Below are positions 1 to 9,730 of a stretch of 64,000 bases of DNA, one piece after another. Source of the DNA: Clostridium sp. KNHs214 (GTDB taxonomy: Bacteria; Bacillota; Clostridia; Clostridiales; Clostridiaceae); assembly GCF_000744935.1 (NCBI RefSeq), contig NZ_JQMW01000011.1:434001-498000 (forward strand), read 5' to 3'. Under the pieces are notes generated by a model. That model was not told the DNA's origin. It worked only from the letters and a program-made list of their open reading frames with translations, and did no database searches. The position numbers and the translations under genes are program-made. The number at the start of each line of letters is the position of its first letter. Position 1 is the first letter of the stretch.

Positions 1-758
1 GCAATGTACTTTACACTTTCTCCAGTATAAAAACCCCTAGAGGGTTTAGGTTCTAATGTTTTAATTAAATCTGCATACCTTTGAGCCTCCTCCACAGAAA
101 CAGAGAGTTTTTTAGATATGTCAGCTATTTTATTATCAGCTAATAGTTCTAAATAATTATCAATAAGCAAAAATATCTTTTTATCCTCTATGTCTTTTTT
201 TATTAATTGTATTTTAAGACATTCCTTTAAATCCCTACATCCTATTCCATCTGGTTCCAACGACTGAATAATCTTAAGTGCATATTCTATATGTTCTTCT
301 TTGGCATCAATCTCCTTTGCCATGTTTTCTACTGTGTTATCTAAATATCCCCTGTTATCTAAATTCTCCATTATATATCTACATATTTCTTTTATATACT
401 CTTGTTCCTGTAATTCTAATATCTGTTCTTCCAAAAAATCCTTTAAAGATTTTTCATTGGATATGAAATTAAAAGGTGATACTTCTTCCTCATCATTATT
501 TACGTAATTTTTACTACTATAATTGTCAAATTCCAAATATTCTATAAATTTTTTATAGTCTACTTTATCCCTATTATTTTCTATAGAATTTTCCTCATTA
601 TAAGTTGCATCTAGCACAGGATTTTCTTGGAGTTCCTTTCCTATATATTGTTGTAATTCAAATCCCGACATTTGAAGCATCTTTATAGATAACTGCATCT
701 GCTGTGTCATTACTAACTTTTGTTCTTGCGTTAACTTTAAATTAAAATCTAGTTTCAT
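1..758 (-). CDS. rpoN: RNA polymerase sigma-54 factor RpoN (N-terminal part, cut by window edge)
   Basis: Reading leftwards from an ATG at 756-758, about 252 residues are open to the window edge, so the C-terminal DNA-binding part lies outside. The start has the glutamine-rich activator-interacting region I of sigma-54 (LTQEQKLVMTQQMQLSIKML), then ELQENPVLD, an acidic linker, and the beginning of the core-binding domain (LEPDGIGCRDLKECL, LEPKPSRGFY). Sigma-54 directs core polymerase to -24/-12 promoters that need an AAA+ activator. A weak GGTG ribosome site precedes the ATG. The family call is firm. What follows it downstream cannot be seen. Confidence 0.93.
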   Translation of the reverse strand, partial: MKLDFNLKLTQEQKLVMTQQMQLSIKMLQMSGFELQQYIGKELQENPVLDATYNEENSIENNRDKVDYKKFIEYLEFDNYSSKNYVNNDEEEVSPFNFISNEKSLKDFLEEQILELQEQEYIKEICRYIMENLDNRGYLDNTVENMAKEIDAKEEHIEYALKIIQSLEPDGIGCRDLKECLKIQLIKKDIEDKKIFLLIDNYLELLADNKIADISKKLSVSVEEAQRYADLIKTLEPKPSRGFYTGESVKYI

Positions 759-1370
759 TTTTTCACCACACAGTCTTTTTACTATTATAACTATAAACAA
801 AAATTAACTATATATATTTGCACAATCTGTTCAGAAAAAACTTTTCTTACAAATTCTTGTTTTCTAGCCCTTAATAAAAACTTTATTTATGCACTATGTT
901 TATAAAATTATATTATACTCCTTCTCATTTATAGTATTATAATTTATTATATCATTATGTATTAATTAAATTCCACTGATATATTTAGGGTTATTTTTGT
1001 AAATTGTTAATATTAAATCTTATAATTCTTAATAACCATTCTTTACTCACTAATCCCTAACCACTTCTACTGGCACATAAAATCCAATTATATAACTAGT
1101 ATATAGTTACTTAGTCACTAAACAAATATAGCTCTAGATGCTTAATTTATAACTCAACTTTCTCATTTACGAATCAAAAATCAAAAATTAAAGATAAAAC
1201 TTCTTTAGGTTTTTTTAAATATGAATTTAAGAAATTCTCTAAGAATTTGAACTTTATTTTTAATTTTACATTCTAAATTTTCAATTAAAAACTATATATA
1301 CATTTACGTTATTAATTTAATATAGTACTTGTACTTCATATAAAAAAGTGAGTTTGTAGTTTATAATTAA
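759..1370. other. Gene-free AT-rich intergenic region
   Basis: No coding frame with a ribosome binding site was found between rpoN and the terminator of the nucleoside transporter operon. It holds short fragments of the dispersed ctaatccc-type intergenic repeat near 1048-1075 and several TATAAT-like hexamers around 905-950 that may serve rpoN. No other structure was recognised. Confidence 0.5.
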
Positions 1371-1410
1371 AAAGCCCTAGCTTATATTATACCATTTATG
1401 CTAGGGCTTT
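1371..1410 (-). terminator. Intrinsic terminator of the nup operon
   Basis: Inverted repeat AAAGCCCTAGC (1371-1381) / GCTAGGGCTTT (1400-1410) with a T-run on the leftward strand. It lies 60 bases beyond the last permease gene. The stem is symmetric, so it may also stop rightward transcription. Confidence 0.85.
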
Positions 1411-1471
1411 TATTTAATTCTCATTATACTGTACTAAAGGATTACTTGCACATATTATCTTAAGATATTGT

Positions 1472-2401
1472 CTATCTTTCTCCCTTTATATAAGCTTTTC
1501 CATCTGCTGCTGGTGCTGTAGTTTTTCCTACAAAACCTGCTAGCGCAAGCATAGTTAGTAAATAAGGTAATATTGAATAGAACTCTGTTGGTAAATTCCA
1601 ACTAAAACTTTGTGCTACCATTTGGAATGCAGTACCAAATGCAAATAACAAGCTGGCTAACATAGTCCCCTTAGGTGTCCAGTTACCAAAAATAACTGCT
1701 GCTAAAGCTATAAATCCACGTCCAGCTACCATACCTTCTCTATAAACTGGAGTTATACCTATAGAAAGTGCTGCTCCACCAAGACCTGCTAAAACTCCTG
1801 ATAATATAACACATAGGTATCTTGTTTTATATACATTTATTCCCAAAGTATCTGCTGCTGCTGGATGCTCACCTACAGCTCTTATTCTAAGCCCTATAGG
1901 TGTCTTATATAATACATAGCTAGCTACAAAAACAAGTACTACAGCTATTATAACAAACCAGTTAAGTCCAGCTAGAAATTGCCCTAGAACTGGTATTTTT
2001 TCAATAGATTTTGGAATTGAATATCCTAGTCCATTAACTATATCTGTTTGACCACCCTTATGGAATACTTTCATTATTAAAAAGCTGGCAAGAGCTGATG
2101 AAAACAAGTTAATAGCCGTTCCTGATATAACTTGGTCCGCTCTTAAAGTTATACTCAAGAACGCGTGAATTAATGCTATAAATCCACCTGCCACCATGGC
2201 GAAAAATATACCCATTATAGGACTTCCAGTAAGGTAAGAACCTAACACTGCAAAGAATGCTCCTATAATCATCATACCTTCAAGACCAATGTTAACTACT
2301 CCTGATTTTTCAGAAAATACCCCTCCAAGACCTGCAAAAATTAAAGGAGCTGCCATTCTAAGTGTAGCATTTATAAGTGAGATAATTAAATTATTATCCA
2401 T
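1472..2401 (-). CDS. nupQ: Nucleoside ABC transporter, permease subunit 2 (NupQ/YufQ-like)
   Basis: Integral membrane permease of 309 residues from the BPD_transp_2 (branched-chain amino acid / sugar / BMP) family. It shows the family glycine-rich segments LGGVFSEKSGVVNIGLEGMM near residue 30 and the cytoplasmic coupling-loop region GLRIRAVGEHPAAADTLGIN near residues 172-191, with about eight hydrophobic segments. It is the last gene of a leftward operon and overlaps the preceding permease gene by 8 bases. With that gene it should form the heterodimeric pore of a purine-nucleoside importer. The substrate is inferred from the BMP lipoprotein family, not shown by the sequence. Confidence 0.88.
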   Translation of the reverse strand: MDNNLIISLINATLRMAAPLIFAGLGGVFSEKSGVVNIGLEGMMIIGAFFAVLGSYLTGSPIMGIFFAMVAGGFIALIHAFLSITLRADQVISGTAINLFSSALASFLIMKVFHKGGQTDIVNGLGYSIPKSIEKIPVLGQFLAGLNWFVIIAVVLVFVASYVLYKTPIGLRIRAVGEHPAAADTLGINVYKTRYLCVILSGVLAGLGGAALSIGITPVYREGMVAGRGFIALAAVIFGNWTPKGTMLASLLFAFGTAFQMVAQSFSWNLPTEFYSILPYLLTMLALAGFVGKTTAPAADGKAYIKGER

Positions 2402-3488
2402 TGATCATTGCTCCTTTCTTCTTTCTATCTTCAAAATACTTAATTATATAATCTGTAGCTACAAATATAATAATTACTGCTTGTATTAAAGCAACTATTT
2501 CCTTAGGTATACCGTTTAACTGTAATACTTTTGAACTACTATTCAATGCTCCAAATAGTACTGCCGCTGGTATACATCCTATTGGATTATTTTTAGCAAG
2601 TAATGCCACAGCTATACCATCAAATCCAAAGTTAGGAAAAGCCATCATATCTTGAACTTGATGCATAACTCCTGCTACATGAGTAGCTCCTCCCATTCCT
2701 GCTATAGCTCCAGATAAAACCATTGCTAGTATAATGTTTTTTGATATATTTATTCCACCATATTCTGAACCATATGGGTTTATTCCTACTGCTCTTATTT
2801 CATAACCTACAGTAGTTTTCCATAATAACCAGTAAATAAAAATAGCAATAATTATAGCTAATATTAAACTAACATTAGCATTACTTATTTTACTAAATTT
2901 AAGAAGTTGAGCACTCCTTTGTACCACTGGTGTACTTGATGTTGCCTTAACCCCAAATCTAGTTCTTAGTATCATCCAATTTACAATATACATTCCTATA
3001 AAGTTCATCATTATAGTATTAATAACTTCATTAGTTCCAAATTTAGCTTTTAAATATCCTGGTATTCCTCCCCAGATACCTCCAGCTATAATACCAATTA
3101 TTATTACTAGCGGTATATGAATCACAGGACTTAATCCGGGTATTAATCCTATTAAAGCTGCTGCTCCCATCCCCACTATAAACTGTCCTTCAACACCTAT
3201 ATTAAAAAGTCCGCATCTAAATGCTATGGCATTAGCTACACCTGTAAATATTAATGGTGTTACAAAAACTAAAGTATTTAAAGCATTTCTTTTAGTTGCA
3301 AAGCTTCCTTTCCATATTAGTTTAAACAGTGTTCCTAGAGCCGTGAAATATTGAGTTATAGAATATCCCTTAGCCCACATAACAAAGAAAACTGCAACAA
3401 ATATGGATAATATTACAGCTAAAAATGGAAATAACAAACTTTTTAACGTTCTAGTTAATGCATTGGAGGTTTTCTCTTTATTATTCAC
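2394..3488 (-). CDS. nupP: Nucleoside ABC transporter, permease subunit 1 (NupP/YufP-like)
   Basis: Permease of 364 residues. There is one N-terminal membrane segment, then the BPD_transp_2 core with GLFNIGVEGQFIVGMGAAAL near residues 92-111 and the coupling-loop motif EIRAVGINPYGSEYGGIN near residues 230-247. It is longer than its partner at the N terminus, as usual for this subunit. It overlaps the ATPase gene by 8 bases and nupQ by 8 bases, so the three are translationally coupled. The family call is secure; nucleoside specificity is by analogy to B. subtilis NupNOPQ. Confidence 0.88.
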   Translation of the reverse strand: MNNKEKTSNALTRTLKSLLFPFLAVILSIFVAVFFVMWAKGYSITQYFTALGTLFKLIWKGSFATKRNALNTLVFVTPLIFTGVANAIAFRCGLFNIGVEGQFIVGMGAAALIGLIPGLSPVIHIPLVIIIGIIAGGIWGGIPGYLKAKFGTNEVINTIMMNFIGMYIVNWMILRTRFGVKATSSTPVVQRSAQLLKFSKISNANVSLILAIIIAIFIYWLLWKTTVGYEIRAVGINPYGSEYGGINISKNIILAMVLSGAIAGMGGATHVAGVMHQVQDMMAFPNFGFDGIAVALLAKNNPIGCIPAAVLFGALNSSSKVLQLNGIPKEIVALIQAVIIIFVATDYIIKYFEDRKKKGAMING

Positions 3489-5022
3489 TGTCTGACACCT
3501 CTTCCTCTTTATCTTTTAAGTTTCCGCCTGCCATAAGTATGCCTAGTTTCTGTTCATTTGCCTCTTTCCTATCTAGTACATCTACTATATATCCATCATA
3601 CATAACTGCTATTCTATCAGATAAAGCTAAAATTTCATCTAATTCCAAGGAAACAAGTAAAACTGCTTTTCCATTATCCCTTTCTCCTACAAGTCTCTTA
3701 TGAATAAATTCTATAGCTCCTACATCTACTCCTCTAGTAGGCTGAGATGCTATTAAAAGTTCTGGATCCTTAGAAATTTCTCTTGCTACAATTAACTTTT
3801 GTTGGTTACCTCCAGATAATGATGATGCTGATACTTCGTCATTAGGTGTTCTTACATCAAATTCTTTTATGAGTTTTTTACAATATTCTCTTATATTTCT
3901 ATAATTCATAATTCCTTTTTTACTGAAAGGCTCACTGCGATGACTTCCAAGAATGGAATTTTCATATAATGAATAATCTAGTATAAGTCCTCTTTTATGT
4001 CTATCTTCAGGTATGTGTCCTAATCCTGAATTTATAATATCCATTGGGTTTTTAGCGTATATATCTTTCCCCTTTAAGGTTATTTTCCCTTTTTCTGGTT
4101 TTCTAAGTCCAGTTAATGCCTCAATAAATTCTGTCTGCCCATTTCCATCTACTCCAGCTATCCCTACTATTTCCCCGCTATGAACAGTTAAATCTATACC
4201 TTTTACTGCTTCTATATTTCTGGAGTCTTTTACGTGTAAATCTTGTATTTCTAGTATTTTTTCACCTAATTGTGCTTCTTTTTTATCTACTACTAATTGA
4301 ACTTTTCTTCCTACCATTAATTCTGCAAGTTCATCTATGTTGGTATCTTTGGTATTAACAATTCCTGTAACTTTTCCTCTTCTTATAATAGTAACTCTAT
4401 CACTCATTTTCATAACTTCTTTTAATTTATGAGTTATAAGAATTACTGATTTACCTTCCTTTTCTAAATTATTAATAATAACTCCAAGTTCATCAATTTC
4501 TTGTGGTGTTAATACTGCAGTAGGTTCATCTAGAATTAATATTTCCGCTCCTCTGTAAAGAGCTTTAAGTATTTCAACCTTTTGCTGTTGTCCTACAGAA
4601 ATATCCTCTATTACTGCATCTGGGTCTATTGCAAAACCATATTTGTCAGCTATGTCTTTAACATCCTTTTTAGCCTTTTTTATATCTATAGATAATCCTT
4701 TTTTAGGTTCTGTACCTAAGACTATATTTTGAGTAACAGTAAAATTATGCACAAGCATAAAATGCTGATGTACCATACCTATGCCTAATTTTATGGCATC
4801 ATTAGGATTTGTTAAACTTACCTTATTTCCCTTTACGTATATTTCTCCCTTTTCAGGTTGATATAAGCCGTATAGTATATTCATTAAAGTAGTTTTTCCA
4901 GCACCATTTTCACCAAGAAGTACATGTGTTTCACCCTTTATAAGTTCAAAATCTACATCGTCATTAGCTACAGTACCAGGAAATATCTTGGTTATACCTT
5001 TCATCTCTACTACTTTTTCCAT
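3481..5022 (-). CDS. nupO: Nucleoside ABC transporter, duplicated ATP-binding subunit (NupO/YufO-like)
   Basis: Protein of 513 residues with two ABC domains. The first has Walker A GENGAGKTTL near residue 40, signature SVGQQQKVEIL and Walker B ILILDEPTAVL. The second has a degenerate P-loop (GVDGNGQTE) and signature LSGGNQQKL. One strong and one weak site is the pattern in the sugar/nucleoside MglA/YufO class. I place the start at the ATG at 5020-5022, preceded by TAGGAGG at good spacing, and not at an upstream in-frame start. It energises import of the ligand delivered by the BMP lipoprotein encoded upstream. Confidence 0.9.
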   Translation of the reverse strand: MEKVVEMKGITKIFPGTVANDDVDFELIKGETHVLLGENGAGKTTLMNILYGLYQPEKGEIYVKGNKVSLTNPNDAIKLGIGMVHQHFMLVHNFTVTQNIVLGTEPKKGLSIDIKKAKKDVKDIADKYGFAIDPDAVIEDISVGQQQKVEILKALYRGAEILILDEPTAVLTPQEIDELGVIINNLEKEGKSVILITHKLKEVMKMSDRVTIIRRGKVTGIVNTKDTNIDELAELMVGRKVQLVVDKKEAQLGEKILEIQDLHVKDSRNIEAVKGIDLTVHSGEIVGIAGVDGNGQTEFIEALTGLRKPEKGKITLKGKDIYAKNPMDIINSGLGHIPEDRHKRGLILDYSLYENSILGSHRSEPFSKKGIMNYRNIREYCKKLIKEFDVRTPNDEVSASSLSGGNQQKLIVAREISKDPELLIASQPTRGVDVGAIEFIHKRLVGERDNGKAVLLVSLELDEILALSDRIAVMYDGYIVDVLDRKEANEQKLGILMAGGNLKDKEEEVSDSE

Positions 5023-5109
5023 TATTTTTCCTCCTATTTGCCTTAAATAGCTATAGATATTTGTCAAGTTATTCCTAACTCCAATGTGAATTTATTTAAT
5101 AAAAATACC

Positions 5110-5212
5110 TTATCCCCGCTGAAACTTAGAATAACTTATAAAAAGACGCAGCCACCGTCAACTCCAGCTTTATTAGAAATTGGTAGTAGTCCGGTAGGTA
5201 GTCATCGGATAA
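5110..5212. other. Possible structured RNA between lipoprotein and ATPase genes
   Basis: This 100-base stretch is closed by TTATCC (5110-5115) / GGATAA (5207-5212) and is more GC-rich than its surroundings. On the + strand it contains, in order, GACGCAGCC, CCGGTAGGTAG and CATCGGAT. These recall, in the same order, blocks of c-di-GMP-I (GEMM) aptamers. The canonical GACGCAAAGCC block is incomplete, and no + strand gene follows. Read leftwards it is simply part of the long nupN-nupO spacer. The assignment is tentative. Confidence 0.25.
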
Positions 5213-5240
5213 AAAGCTAGATGTAATTACATCTAGCTTT
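5213..5240 (-). terminator. Hairpin between nupN and nupO
   Basis: Perfect inverted repeat AAAGCTAGATGTAA / TTACATCTAGCTTT, 15 bases after the lipoprotein stop codon and ending in T-rich sequence on the leftward strand. An intercistronic terminator here would let the binding lipoprotein be made in excess of the ATPase and permeases, a common arrangement in ABC operons. Confidence 0.7.
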
Positions 5241-5254
5241 ATTCAGTTAAATTA

Positions 5255-6346
5255 CTATTTTACTGCATCTGTTGTAAATTTCATTGCTTTTTCTTTAGTT
5301 TCTGGAACTTTTATTTTTCCATCTACTATAGATTTCTTATACTTTTCAACTAATTCTAAAACATCTGCTGGTACATTGGCTTTTGATGTATCTGCTACAC
5401 CAACACCATTTTCTTTTAAACCATATACTTTTGTTTCACCTTTAAATGTTCCATTAACAATAGATTCAACAGATTCTTTAGTAGCTATATCAACTCTTTT
5501 TATCATACTTGTTAATATTACATTTTTATATTCTGAAACTGTTACAGCTTGGTCTTGATCAACACCTATAGCCCATACTGATTTTCCAGCTTTTTTAATT
5601 TCATCTGCAGCCTTGAATAATCCTATTCCAACTCCACCAGCTGCATGGTAAACTACGTCGCATCCTTCATTATATAAAGATTTACCAAATTCATAACCCT
5701 TGTTTGTGTCTGAGAAAGAATCTGCATATTTAACAACTACTTTAATATTAGGATTTACGGCTCTTGCTCCTGCTATATATCCTGCTGTAAACTTATTTAT
5801 ACTTGGAACATCTTTTCCACCTATATATCCTATTTTTCCTGTTTTAGTAGTCTTAGCAGCAATTACTCCAACTAGGAAAGAACCTTCTTCTTCTTTAAAC
5901 ATCAATGATCTAACGTTTGGTGCTTCTATAACAGAATCTACTATAGCATATTTCTTATCAGAATTTGCTTTAGCTATTTTTTCTAATGCTTCTTGCATTT
6001 GATATCCAATAGCAAAAGTTAAATCACAGTTTTGATCTAATGATAATGTTTGTAAGTTTTGCTCGTAGTCTTCTTTTTGTTTTGATTCTATTGGGAAATA
6101 TTGAACACCTGTTGCTTTTTGTGCATCTTTTATTCCCTTATCCGCTGATTGGTTGAAGGACTTATCGTTTAATCCACCTTCATCTGTAGAAAGACCTATC
6201 TTAATGTCTTTACCCTTTTGTTCTTGCTTTTGTCCTTCTTTTGCGCCACTGGTAGCGTTTTCATTTTCGGCTTTACCACACCCTACAAATAAAGACGCAA
6301 CCATTGCCAATGAAGCAAGCATTGCCACTATTCTCTTTTTATTCAT
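5255..6346 (-). CDS. nupN: BMP-family nucleoside-binding lipoprotein (NupN/BmpA-like)
   Basis: Protein of 363 residues. A lipoprotein signal peptide ends in FVGC with the lipid-modified cysteine at residue 23, followed by a lysine/glutamine-rich linker and the BMP periplasmic-binding fold (IGLSTDEGGLNDKSFNQSA near residue 50, YHAAGGVGIGLFKAA near 233). It should sit on the outer membrane face and capture purine nucleosides. The gene opens the leftward transporter operon, with an AAAGGGAGG ribosome site just upstream of the ATG and a consensus promoter about 150 bases upstream. Confidence 0.92.
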   Translation of the reverse strand: MNKKRIVAMLASLAMVASLFVGCGKAENENATSGAKEGQKQEQKGKDIKIGLSTDEGGLNDKSFNQSADKGIKDAQKATGVQYFPIESKQKEDYEQNLQTLSLDQNCDLTFAIGYQMQEALEKIAKANSDKKYAIVDSVIEAPNVRSLMFKEEEGSFLVGVIAAKTTKTGKIGYIGGKDVPSINKFTAGYIAGARAVNPNIKVVVKYADSFSDTNKGYEFGKSLYNEGCDVVYHAAGGVGIGLFKAADEIKKAGKSVWAIGVDQDQAVTVSEYKNVILTSMIKRVDIATKESVESIVNGTFKGETKVYGLKENGVGVADTSKANVPADVLELVEKYKKSIVDGKIKVPETKEKAMKFTTDAVK

Positions 6347-6491
6347 TTTGTTTTTACCTCCCTTTAACTATAATTTATATGTTTCCATTCCATTTAATAT
6401 CTATGAAATAGATTATTAAAAGTGCTATATCTCCACCTAAAAAGATGATTTTCCGGCACCTTTTTTATAAATTATTATAAACTTTATTTGT

Positions 6492-6520
6492 ATTATAACC
6501 TATAGATTAAACCTTTTCAA
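6492..6520 (-). promoter_or_regulatory. Sigma-A promoter of the nup operon
   Basis: On the leftward strand TTGAAA (6515-6520) and TATAAT (6492-6497) are separated by exactly 17 bases. The leader that follows contains a small hairpin (AAGGTGC ... GCACTTTT, about 6428-6466) of unknown role before the lipoprotein gene. Confidence 0.75.
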
Positions 6521-6618
6521 TATTTTATTAATATATTTTTAAATTTAGCACTAATCATAAATATAATTAAATATTTACGATTAATATTTTTAATTGTATT
6601 CAATTTTAAATTAAATAA

Positions 6619-6647
6619 GAACCAAAAATCTCACTTATTTTTGGTTC
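6619..6647 (-). terminator. Terminator after grdD
   Basis: Inverted repeat GAACCAAAAAT / ATTTTTGGTTC with a 7-base loop, about 80 bases past the grdD stop. It separates the glycine reductase cluster from the nup promoter. Confidence 0.75.
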
Positions 6648-6728
6648 CTATTTATTAAAACGCATGTTTTTTTATTTAATTTAGTAGTGTGTTTTTTTAA
6701 TTATTTTCTAATTATTTTTTACTTGTTT

Positions 6729-7889
6729 TTATCCTATATAACCTGCTTTTTTAAGTACTTCTTGAGCCTTTTCACTTTCGTCTTCTGCCACAAGAATTAC
6801 AGGACCTGTACATCCCATTCCACTTTCTGAGTATACTCCTTCTTTCCAAAGAGATTTACAAGCATCTTCAAGTTCAAGTATATCTATACCTGGAATAGCA
6901 AATGTTACAACCTTTTTAGGTGGCATTTTAACTTCTTCAGCTGCAGCTGGAGCTGCTTTTTTAGTAACTTTATCTATTTCTTCTTGAAGACCTGCTTTTT
7001 TAGCAGCTTTAAATTCTCCAGAAGCAATAGATAAAACTTTATTTTGTGCACAAGTAGCACAATATCTTAGAGCTTCACATATAAGTGGAGCACCTGATGC
7101 TCTTGATACTATGTTAACTAGTTTATCATAGTTGTCACCAATTCCTGGTCCATAACCATATCCAACTGTTTCATAATTTCCACCTGTAGTAAATGAAGAG
7201 AATATTTTTATAAGAAGATTTCCTGTTAATGAATCACATACCATTACATCTGGAGTACCTGCAAGAAGGTCATTTCCTCTCATAACAGCTCCACCATCTG
7301 CTCTTAGTGATTCAGCAAAATCAAATTTGTATCCTCTGTTTTTAACTTCATTTAATATTCTTTCAACTTGTCTAGCTCCATCAACATTTAATATACCTAC
7401 TTTAGGATTTTCTATTCCTAGGGCTTTAGCCGTAGATATACCAGATATTGCATTTATAACCATACCTTCAACTCTGTTTGTTGATGTAGTTCCAGTAGTT
7501 GTAGCTAATATCATTTCTCTTCCTAAACCTGGAGTTACTACTCTTCCTACAGTAGATACTCCTATTGGGAAGTCAAAGTGTTGAGTTACACAGCCATCTA
7601 TTTGGCCTTTTTCAAGAAGTTCAACCATTTTCTTATGGCCTTCTTCTGCATCACTTACTTCTATAGTTTCGAACTCATCAGTAATTTTTGATCCTATTAA
7701 AACTATATCAAAATCACCGTATTTACTCTTAGCTAATTTAGCAGCTTTAACCATTTCTTCTGCCCCATGCTCTGAGCCTAAAATAGTCAAGCCTATTCTT
7801 ACTTTCTTCTTAAAGCTTCCACTTTTGATACCTTCAGCGATTTCATTAAACACCTCAGCAATCATTGCCTTTGTAGCGTTGCTAGCCAA
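6729..7889 (-). CDS. grdD: Glycine/betaine/sarcosine reductase complex, protein C beta subunit GrdD
   Basis: About 386 residues, distantly PlsX/phosphotransacetylase-like. Protein C takes the Se-carboxymethyl group from selenoprotein A and releases it as acetyl phosphate, giving one ATP per glycine. Seen: an N-terminal NATKAMIAEVFNEIAEG block, a GRVVTPGLGREMI block near residue 115, a CATC-type cysteine pair near 280 and a conserved C-terminal CTGPVILV. I start at the TTG at 7887-7889 because AAAGGGG lies 8 bases before it; a GTG three codons upstream overlaps that site. It follows grdC by about 30 bases and ends the cluster. Confidence 0.93.
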   Translation of the reverse strand: MASNATKAMIAEVFNEIAEGIKSGSFKKKVRIGLTILGSEHGAEEMVKAAKLAKSKYGDFDIVLIGSKITDEFETIEVSDAEEGHKKMVELLEKGQIDGCVTQHFDFPIGVSTVGRVVTPGLGREMILATTTGTTSTNRVEGMVINAISGISTAKALGIENPKVGILNVDGARQVERILNEVKNRGYKFDFAESLRADGGAVMRGNDLLAGTPDVMVCDSLTGNLLIKIFSSFTTGGNYETVGYGYGPGIGDNYDKLVNIVSRASGAPLICEALRYCATCAQNKVLSIASGEFKAAKKAGLQEEIDKVTKKAAPAAAEEVKMPPKKVVTFAIPGIDILELEDACKSLWKEGVYSESGMGCTGPVILVAEDESEKAQEVLKKAGYIG

Positions 7890-7922
7890 GCGAAACACCC
7901 CTTTCTATAATGTATTAATGCA

Positions 7923-9464
7923 TTATTCTTCTACTTTTGTTCCTAAGAAGTTAGCAAAGTCTTTCATAGCATCTGCAACCATATCTTTAACTTCTTCCTT
8001 GCTTATTCCGCCTTCTTCTTCTACTTTTCCTGTATTCTTTTCAACCAATATAGAAATACCATCGAATAGGTTAGTCATTCTTCCTAAGAACAAGCTTCCT
8101 TTTCCTATGATCATGAAATTGTTTAATTTTCCTTCTTTCATTAAATCTATTCCATGACCAATTATTGGAACTCCTGATGGAATATGTCCTTGAGTTGGAG
8201 CAAATCCTGGGTATCCATGATCTTTTACGAATGCTGGTAATTCTTTTCTATCTAATTGTCCTGCTTTAACAGCTAATGCACCTATCATTTTGTAGTTTTG
8301 TGTTGGCACATCTCCAGCTCCTGCTGGTTCAGTTATTTCAGAAGTTTGCATTTCTGGTGAGAATTTGTCTATTTGTGGTATTGTAAATCCATTATCAATT
8401 AATGGCTTAAGTACTAATGCATCTAATACTGCTTGTGGTGAAGCTCCACTTGCTATAGTATGTCTTCCTACAACATCTGTTCTTATGATTGGATTAACTC
8501 CATCATTTTCAGAAACTAATATTGCAAAACCTCCTAAACAATCTTCTAACACTGGTAAATCTTTACCTATATGTGATTTTCCATTCATACCTAGCTTAGC
8601 TGTACATCCGCCAGCTACTACTAAAACATGTTTGAACATACCTGATTTTACAAGTGATGCTGCATTAATTAGAGCATGAGATGGTCCAGCACAGAATCCT
8701 CTCATATCTATTCCAGTAGCTCCCTTGAAGCCAGCTATTTCTCCTACAGATTTAGCTAAGTTTCCGCCGCCTCTTTGGTTCATGTCTCCTACAGCTTCTT
8801 CTGAACATTCTATAATGTATCCAACTTCTTCAGCTGGTACATCTAATTCTTTTATAATGTACATAGCAGCAAGTACTCCTGAAGCTTTAACTGCTAAGTT
8901 TTCAAGCATGAATTCTGCAGAAAGGTTAGAGTCAAATTCGTGAGCTCTCTTTACACATCCTACTAATTTTCCATCTTGATATAATCCTTCTGCTCCGTTT
9001 TGTTTTACAGCTTTTTCTACGTCAGCTATTTCTACACCTTTTAAAGCTGCTACCTTATCTTTTAATAATTCATGTGCTTCTATTTTTCCTTTTACGCCTT
9101 CAACAAAGGACTCTTCTAAAAGTACAAGATCAAAAACGTCTACAATTTTCATTAATGCATAGAATTCATCTTGTGGCATTATTTCTCCAAATTTACCAAA
9201 TCTATTAGCACCCTCAACATTTGCAGCATGCCAAGGTTTTGCAGTGTTTGCTAATTCCTCTGGAGTCATGTTTCCTATATAAGTTTGGTTTGGCGCATAT
9301 CCAACAACCTGCTCATAGCTTCTTAAATGGCTTTTTATAGCTTTTAAGTATTCTGAATCTGGATTTTGTTCTCTTTCTAACATTTGTGTAGTACCATTAT
9401 GTATTACCATGTCTGGTGTGTTTACTAACACATAAGCTGCTTTTTTTAGAACTGGGAAACTCAT
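7923..9464 (-). CDS. grdC: Glycine/betaine/sarcosine reductase complex, protein C alpha subunit GrdC
   Basis: About 513 residues, with a thiolase-like (FabH-related) fold that carries the acetyl thioester in protein C. The family block GFCAGPSHALINAASLVKSG near residue 265 holds the candidate active cysteine, and GIDLMKEGKLNNFMIIGKGS lies near the C terminus. The ATG at 9462-9464 is chosen because it is preceded by GAGGAGGT at good spacing. It is separated from grdB by a ~310-base spacer containing a terminator-like hairpin, so grdC-grdD may be a separately tuned unit. Confidence 0.93.
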   Translation of the reverse strand: MSFPVLKKAAYVLVNTPDMVIHNGTTQMLEREQNPDSEYLKAIKSHLRSYEQVVGYAPNQTYIGNMTPEELANTAKPWHAANVEGANRFGKFGEIMPQDEFYALMKIVDVFDLVLLEESFVEGVKGKIEAHELLKDKVAALKGVEIADVEKAVKQNGAEGLYQDGKLVGCVKRAHEFDSNLSAEFMLENLAVKASGVLAAMYIIKELDVPAEEVGYIIECSEEAVGDMNQRGGGNLAKSVGEIAGFKGATGIDMRGFCAGPSHALINAASLVKSGMFKHVLVVAGGCTAKLGMNGKSHIGKDLPVLEDCLGGFAILVSENDGVNPIIRTDVVGRHTIASGASPQAVLDALVLKPLIDNGFTIPQIDKFSPEMQTSEITEPAGAGDVPTQNYKMIGALAVKAGQLDRKELPAFVKDHGYPGFAPTQGHIPSGVPIIGHGIDLMKEGKLNNFMIIGKGSLFLGRMTNLFDGISILVEKNTGKVEEEGGISKEEVKDMVADAMKDFANFLGTKVEE

Positions 9465-9730
9465 TATAATACCTCCTCTTATTTTCAAAAATACATTCTT
9501 AATAATTTTATTAAAAACAAAAAATTAGTAACAATCTCTTTTCAAAATTCAAAATATACAATTAAATTGGAGCCCCACCAAAACTTATTTTTAATCTATA
9601 TCTTGTTAAAAACTCCTTTGGAAGTTTTCTCTTCAACTTTCAATTTTTTATTTCTTAACTTATTACTAAATTTTTATTTTCAACAGACCTTATCCTAGTT
9701 AAACTAGAAGTTGTTTCGTCTATTTAAACA
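9465..9730. other. Spacer between grdB and grdC
   Basis: AT-rich and without a coding frame. No clear promoter was seen. The stretch near 9610-9650 has a small imperfect repeat (aactcctttggaag / cttcaactttc), but nothing I can assign. Confidence 0.4.

Noticed and set aside
6428-6466. Small hairpin in the nupN leader as a preQ1 or purine riboswitch
   Set aside because: Only one short stem is present and none of the conserved aptamer bases of those classes are seen.
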